The position numbers were made by a program, and so were the translations under genes. A stretch of DNA of 64,000 bases from JANXUC01 sp964619065. Lineage in GTDB: Bacteria > Acidobacteriota > Terriglobia > Terriglobales > Acidobacteriaceae. The DNA lies in contig CAZUCC010000008.1 in NCBI GenBank assembly GCA_964619065.1, positions 1-64,000 of the forward strand, in the 5' to 3' direction. Positions 60,632-64,000 of this stretch are shown here, one piece after another; positions within the stretch are counted from its first letter, which is position 1; every line of letters starts with the position of its first letter. The notes under the pieces were generated by a model. That model was not told the DNA's origin. It saw nothing but the letters and a program-made list of their open reading frames with translations, and ran no database searches.

Positions 60632-62377
60632 TTATCCTTGTTTCTCGTCGTTCACGCCGATGTAGCCTTCGCGTTCCAGGTGAAGAACGATTTCCTGGGC
60701 CGCTTCTTCCGCGCTTAGAGCTCCGGTGTCGATGGTCATGTCGGCTTTCTCCGGGACTTCGTAAGGATCCGAAATTCCGGTGAACTCCTTCAGGATGCCG
60801 GCGCGGGCCTTGGCGTACAGGCCTTTACGGTCACGCTGTTCGCAGACTTCAACCGAAGTGGCAACGTGAATCAGAATAAAGCCGCCGCCCGGTTCAATCA
60901 TCTCGCGAACCGCTTTACGAGTCGCTTCGTAAGGCGCGATCGGAGCGCACACGGCAATACCGCCGTTCTTGGTGATTTCCGACGCCACGTAGCCGATGCG
61001 CCGGATGTTGATATCGCGGTGCTCCTTGGAGAACCCGAGTTCCGAAGAGAGATTCTTGCGGACCAGGTCTCCATCGAGAATGGTGACCGGACGGCCGCCC
61101 ATCTCCAGGAACTTCACCATCAAGGCATTCGCAATGGTCGATTTGCCCGAACCAGAAAGCCCGGTGAAGAACACCGTGAAGCCCTGCTTGGCGCGAGGCG
61201 GATAGCTGCGGCGCAGTTCGCGCGCAACTTCCGGATACGTAAACCATTCCGGAAGGTCGCGGCCCTGATTCAAGCGGTCGCGCAATTCCGTGCCGGAGAT
61301 GTTGAGCGTCGGTGTGCCCTTCGCGACTTCATTATCGGGAGCGTAGACACCTTCCTTCTCCAGGTACACCATCATGTTGAAAGGCACCATGGTGATACCC
61401 ATTTCCTTCTCATGCTTGGCGAAGAGCTCTTGCGCTTCGTAGGGTCCGTAGAACGGTTTGCCTGTGGAATCGTTGCCCGGACCTGCATGATCACGACCCA
61501 CGATGAAGTGTGTGCAGCCGTAATTCTTGCGGATCAGGCCGTGCCACATCGCTTCGCGCGGTCCGCCCATACGCATTGCCAGCGGCAGCAACGACAGCTT
61601 CGCGGTTCCGTGCGGATACTTCGGAAGCAGCAACTGGTAGCAGCGCACGCGAGTGTAGTAGTCCACATCGCCGGGCTTCGTCATTCCCACCACGGGATGC
61701 AGCAAGAGGCTGGCTTCTACGTTCTTCGCGGCACGCATACTGAGCTCCACGTGAGCGCGGTGCATAGGGTTGCGCGTCTGGAACGCAACCACCTTCCGCC
61801 AGCCGAGACGGGCAAATTCCTCACGCAACTCTTTCGGCGTCAGGCGAATTCCGCGGAAATCGTAGTGAACCGGCGATTGCATTCCCTCGATTTTTCCGCC
61901 CACGTAAACCGGATTGGTGCGGTTGATGACAGAATCCGCGCCAGGATGCTTCTTGTCTACCGTGCCGAATACGTCTTGCGCTTCGGCGGTGCGGTCCGGC
62001 TTGTAAATATCTTCGATGTTGAGCACCGCGAGCATGACGCCCTCGGCATCGCGAAGTGCGAGCTTTCCGCCGACGCTGAGCTTGCCAGCAAATTCTTCCG
62101 GCAGATCGAGCGTGATCGGCATGGGCCACAGGGTTCCATCCGCCAGCCGCATTTTTTTACACACCGACTCGTAGTCGGTCTTCTTCATAAAGCCACGCAG
62201 AGGCGAAAAGCCTCCATTGAGCAGAAGCTCCAGGTCACAGAGCTGGCGCGGGGTGAGGTCCCAAGAGGGAAAATCTTTGGAGGCGGCTTGTAATTCTTTC
62301 TTGCGATCTGCGGTGGAAATGAGATCCACCAATTCGCCGCCATGAGGGCTGGTCAGATGACTTGTCGACGCTGTCAA
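60632..62377 (-). CDS. sat-cysC: Bifunctional ATP sulfurylase/APS kinase (PAPS synthase)
   Basis: About 581 residues. N-terminal ATP sulfurylase: QTRNPMHRAH near residues 200-209 and GRDHAGPG near 294-301. C-terminal APS kinase: P-loop FTGLSGSGKST near 404-414, then DGDLVRKNLSSELGF. Together it turns sulfate plus two ATP into PAPS. The start is TTG 62377 with a perfect TAAGGAG 6 nt upstream; an upstream GTG at 62416 has no ribosome binding site. No PAPS reductase or sulfite reductase gene follows, so the product seems meant for sulfation rather than cysteine synthesis. Confidence 0.95.
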   Translation of the reverse strand: MTASTSHLTSPHGGELVDLISTADRKKELQAASKDFPSWDLTPRQLCDLELLLNGGFSPLRGFMKKTDYESVCKKMRLADGTLWPMPITLDLPEEFAGKLSVGGKLALRDAEGVMLAVLNIEDIYKPDRTAEAQDVFGTVDKKHPGADSVINRTNPVYVGGKIEGMQSPVHYDFRGIRLTPKELREEFARLGWRKVVAFQTRNPMHRAHVELSMRAAKNVEASLLLHPVVGMTKPGDVDYYTRVRCYQLLLPKYPHGTAKLSLLPLAMRMGGPREAMWHGLIRKNYGCTHFIVGRDHAGPGNDSTGKPFYGPYEAQELFAKHEKEMGITMVPFNMMVYLEKEGVYAPDNEVAKGTPTLNISGTELRDRLNQGRDLPEWFTYPEVARELRRSYPPRAKQGFTVFFTGLSGSGKSTIANALMVKFLEMGGRPVTILDGDLVRKNLSSELGFSKEHRDINIRRIGYVASEITKNGGIAVCAPIAPYEATRKAVREMIEPGGGFILIHVATSVEVCEQRDRKGLYAKARAGILKEFTGISDPYEVPEKADMTIDTGALSAEEAAQEIVLHLEREGYIGVNDEKQG

Positions 62378-62764
62378 ACTTATCTCCTTAGAATGAACGA
62401 ATGTATTCCGTTTCACTGCTTCTTTAGAAGAATGAGGGAAACGGTAGACCGTATTTCTAAAAGGCCCGCGCTATTCGGGGGCAGGGTATTCTTGATGGTG
62501 ATAGAAGTTGCAACTTCTATACCGCTTAACGTGCAGTGCCCCCACATAACTTATTGAAATTAAAGGGTAAAATGTAAAATGATAACAAGTTTCTCCAGCA
62601 CACGGACTCAACTGTGCAACCTCTTGCACCTCGTTTGGGCAATTTGGGTACTTATCTTAATGTCATTCGTCGTTGGACTTTCCAGACGAAAACACGGCCA
62701 GATGATTACCCACAGTGTAGAGGATCGGCAGCAGTTTTGCTAGAGGAGAACCACCCTGACAGCT
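62378..62764. other. Upstream region of the PAPS operon
   Basis: About 390 nt, AT-rich around 62540-62600. It holds a perfect 20-bp palindrome at 62501-62520, about 125 nt upstream of the TTG start of sat-cysC. A 116-codon open frame from 62614 mostly overlaps the next gene antisense and is probably chance. Confidence 0.4.
62501..62520. promoter_or_regulatory. Perfect 20-bp palindrome, probable operator
   Basis: ATAGAAGTTGCAACTTCTAT equals its own reverse complement over all 20 bases with no spacer. It sits upstream of the sat-cysC operon. A spacer-less palindrome of this length in an AT-rich promoter region is a typical operator for a homodimeric repressor. Confidence 0.65.
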
Positions 62765-63622
62765 TTATCCCTTGTTCCCCAGCAGCGGCTCAGGCGGGGA
62801 CGAGCGGCCTCGCTCCACTGCCACGGCGGCGGCATACTCCGGGCCTACGTCCACGCCGTGCAGAGCCCAACGGGAAGCCTCTTCAGCGTCCGGACGTGTG
62901 GCGAGTAACGCAGCGGGTTGGCCGGGAAGCAGAGAGACATCAAACTGGTCGAGAGGCAGAGTGAGACCCTTCCCCGTGGCTTTCACATAGGCCTCCTTCC
63001 GCGTCCAGCAACGAAAGAAGGCCGGAATGCGGTCGGGGCTTTTCAGGGAGCGCAGCGCGCCTTGTTCCGCGGGAGAGAAGAACCGTTCCGCAATCTGTTC
63101 CAGTTCTATGTCGGAGCGTACTTGCTCCACATCCGCGCCCACACGCCGCTCCCAGGCAAAAGCCAGTACAAGCTGGGTTCCGGAATGAGAGAGATTGAAA
63201 TGGAGTTGACCTTTCGCAAGTTTTTCCACAAGGGCCGACGTGAGCTCCGGTTTCCCCTGCGACGAGTATGCGAACTGAAGGCGGATAGGGTCCAGCTCCA
63301 GGTAAGAACCGAGCAGCCAGCGCAGCAGGCCTCGTCCATATACAGAGCGCCGCCGGTCGGGCATGAAATGGAAACGCTGGGCTCGCTCTTGTTCCTCTGG
63401 AGCGAGGATCGCTTCCCATGCCCCCATTGGATCGGTGTCGGCGAATTTTCCCAACCACACATCCACTGCTGTACCAGGGAGGTGAATTGGAAGAAGTGGA
63501 CCTGGATGGAGTGGCGCGATGTGTGTCCGTATGCTCAAGTCAGTTTGCGGAGCAGCAGTGAAGAGCGAACCAGAGCGGGCATGCGGCAGGAGCACTCGTT
63601 GAGTTTGCCCGCCACTATTCAT
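62765..63622 (-). CDS. 4'-phosphopantetheinyl transferase (Sfp type)
   Basis: About 285 residues. Motifs are LHFNLSHSGTQLVLAFA, the Mg2+-binding GADVEQVR and FFRCWTRKEAYVKATGKGL (WxxKEA). Transfers phosphopantetheine from CoA to a carrier protein; the ACP at 48355 is the only carrier in the window, but a polyketide or peptide synthetase may lie beyond the edge. ATG 63622 starts 1 nt after the stop of the preceding partial gene. The frame is open to 63676 but that start would overlap the neighbour. Confidence 0.92.
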   Translation of the reverse strand: MNSGGQTQRVLLPHARSGSLFTAAPQTDLSIRTHIAPLHPGPLLPIHLPGTAVDVWLGKFADTDPMGAWEAILAPEEQERAQRFHFMPDRRRSVYGRGLLRWLLGSYLELDPIRLQFAYSSQGKPELTSALVEKLAKGQLHFNLSHSGTQLVLAFAWERRVGADVEQVRSDIELEQIAERFFSPAEQGALRSLKSPDRIPAFFRCWTRKEAYVKATGKGLTLPLDQFDVSLLPGQPAALLATRPDAEEASRWALHGVDVGPEYAAAVAVERGRSSPPEPLLGNKG

Positions 63623-63623
63623 C

Positions 63624-64000
63624 TTACAGCTTCGTCGGAGCCGCCAATAACCAGGGGTCAGCGGGGGATGGAGCACTTACATCCAGAGTTTTCGCAGCTT
63701 CCTGCGGGACTAGCTCTGTCAAAGATTCCGATAAGAGCTTTCCCAAATCCTCGACGAATGGCTCGCGCAAAATAAGGCCGTGCGGACTGTGGAGCACAAC
63801 CGTCTCAACCGTTCCCGAGGTCCGCTTTCCCCATCCCAAGAGCGGGTCCCGCACATAAAAGAACGGCTGTTTCGCACGCTTAAACACGGTAATGTTGCCT
63901 CCGTAGTGAGGCGGGACGAAGTTCTCAGGCCAATAGTGTTGCGTCCAACTGTATTTTGAGCCGCCTGCCGTGGTAGCGCCAAACGCTGCGCGTGCGCCGC
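63624..64000 (-). CDS. C-terminal end of a probable thioesterase (partial, cut by window edge)
   Basis: About 125 residues in an open frame that runs off the right edge. Segments NITVFKRAKQPFFYVRD, GWGKRTSGTVETV and HSPHGLILREPFVEDLGKLL resemble the C-terminal part of NRPS/PKS-type thioesterase domains, with a His in the usual catalytic position (SPHGLIL). It directly precedes the phosphopantetheinyl transferase, which fits a carrier-protein pathway. Whether it is a free-standing thioesterase or the end of a larger synthetase cannot be told here. Confidence 0.55.
   Translation of the reverse strand, partial: GARAAFGATTAGGSKYSWTQHYWPENFVPPHYGGNITVFKRAKQPFFYVRDPLLGWGKRTSGTVETVVLHSPHGLILREPFVEDLGKLLSESLTELVPQEAAKTLDVSAPSPADPWLLAAPTKL

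Noticed and set aside
62614..62964. 116-codon ORF antisense to the phosphopantetheinyl transferase
   Set aside because: Mostly overlaps a well-supported gene and has no recognisable features.

Overview
The window looks like a chromosomal segment of a GC-rich, Gram-negative soil-type bacterium, most likely an acidobacterium (Terriglobia/Koribacter-like). This is an inference from gene content: SBBP-repeat surface proteins, a stand-alone exosortase plus EpsI, several PilZ and sigma-54 activator proteins, and an outer-membrane polysaccharide export system. No rRNA, tRNA, CRISPR array or insertion sequence was seen.

Layout. 0.1-4.3 kb holds inorganic pyrophosphatase, a START-like protein and a cytochrome c maturation operon (ccmE-A-B-C-D) whose CcmE has CXXXY in place of HXXXY. 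4.3-9.2 kb holds a PilZ protein, a large SBBP-repeat surface protein and a small zinc ribbon. 9.2-13.6 kb is regulatory: a histidine kinase/response regulator pair, a second PilZ protein and a receiver-less sigma-54 activator. 13.8-22 kb holds a PEP-CTERM protein, a sulfotransferase, a Tat-exported flavoprotein and, on the minus strand, exosortase, EpsI and a TPR lipoprotein. 22.3-38.2 kb is a plus-strand exopolysaccharide operon: an activator-like AAA+ protein lacking the GAFTGA loop, export protein, beta-barrel, Wzz/GumC, secretion ATPase, tyrosine autokinase, initiating glycosyltransferase, GT2, Wzy/ligase, asparagine-synthase-like amidotransferase, GT4, sulfotransferase and GT4.

38.2-53.1 kb is mostly minus strand: flippase, sulfotransferase, two paralogous parallel-beta-helix proteins, polysaccharide deacetylase, an acyltransferase-ACP-FkbH cassette, GT4 and a GDP-mannose/UDP-glucose dehydrogenase. 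53.5-59.0 kb (plus) carries a heparinase/alginate-lyase-like protein, a second amidotransferase and a second deacetylase. 59.0-62.4 kb (minus) is a PAPS module: sat-cysC, a TSUP transporter and a CysQ-type phosphatase, with a perfect 20-bp palindrome upstream. The window ends with a phosphopantetheinyl transferase and the C-terminal end of a probable thioesterase.

Together the genes describe synthesis, polymerisation, export and modification of an exopolysaccharide tied to an exosortase/PEP-CTERM surface system. The most notable inference is that the polymer is sulfated: three sulfotransferases sit in the same locus as a compact operon for making PAPS and recycling PAP, with no PAPS or sulfite reductase genes. 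A second possible decoration is an acyl (perhaps glyceryl) group made by FkbH/ACP. Regulation appears to involve sigma-54: three AAA+ proteins share an almost identical Fis-type HTH, and -24/-12-like sites precede the PEP-CTERM gene, the GAFTGA-less regulator gene that heads the export operon, and the heparinase gene.
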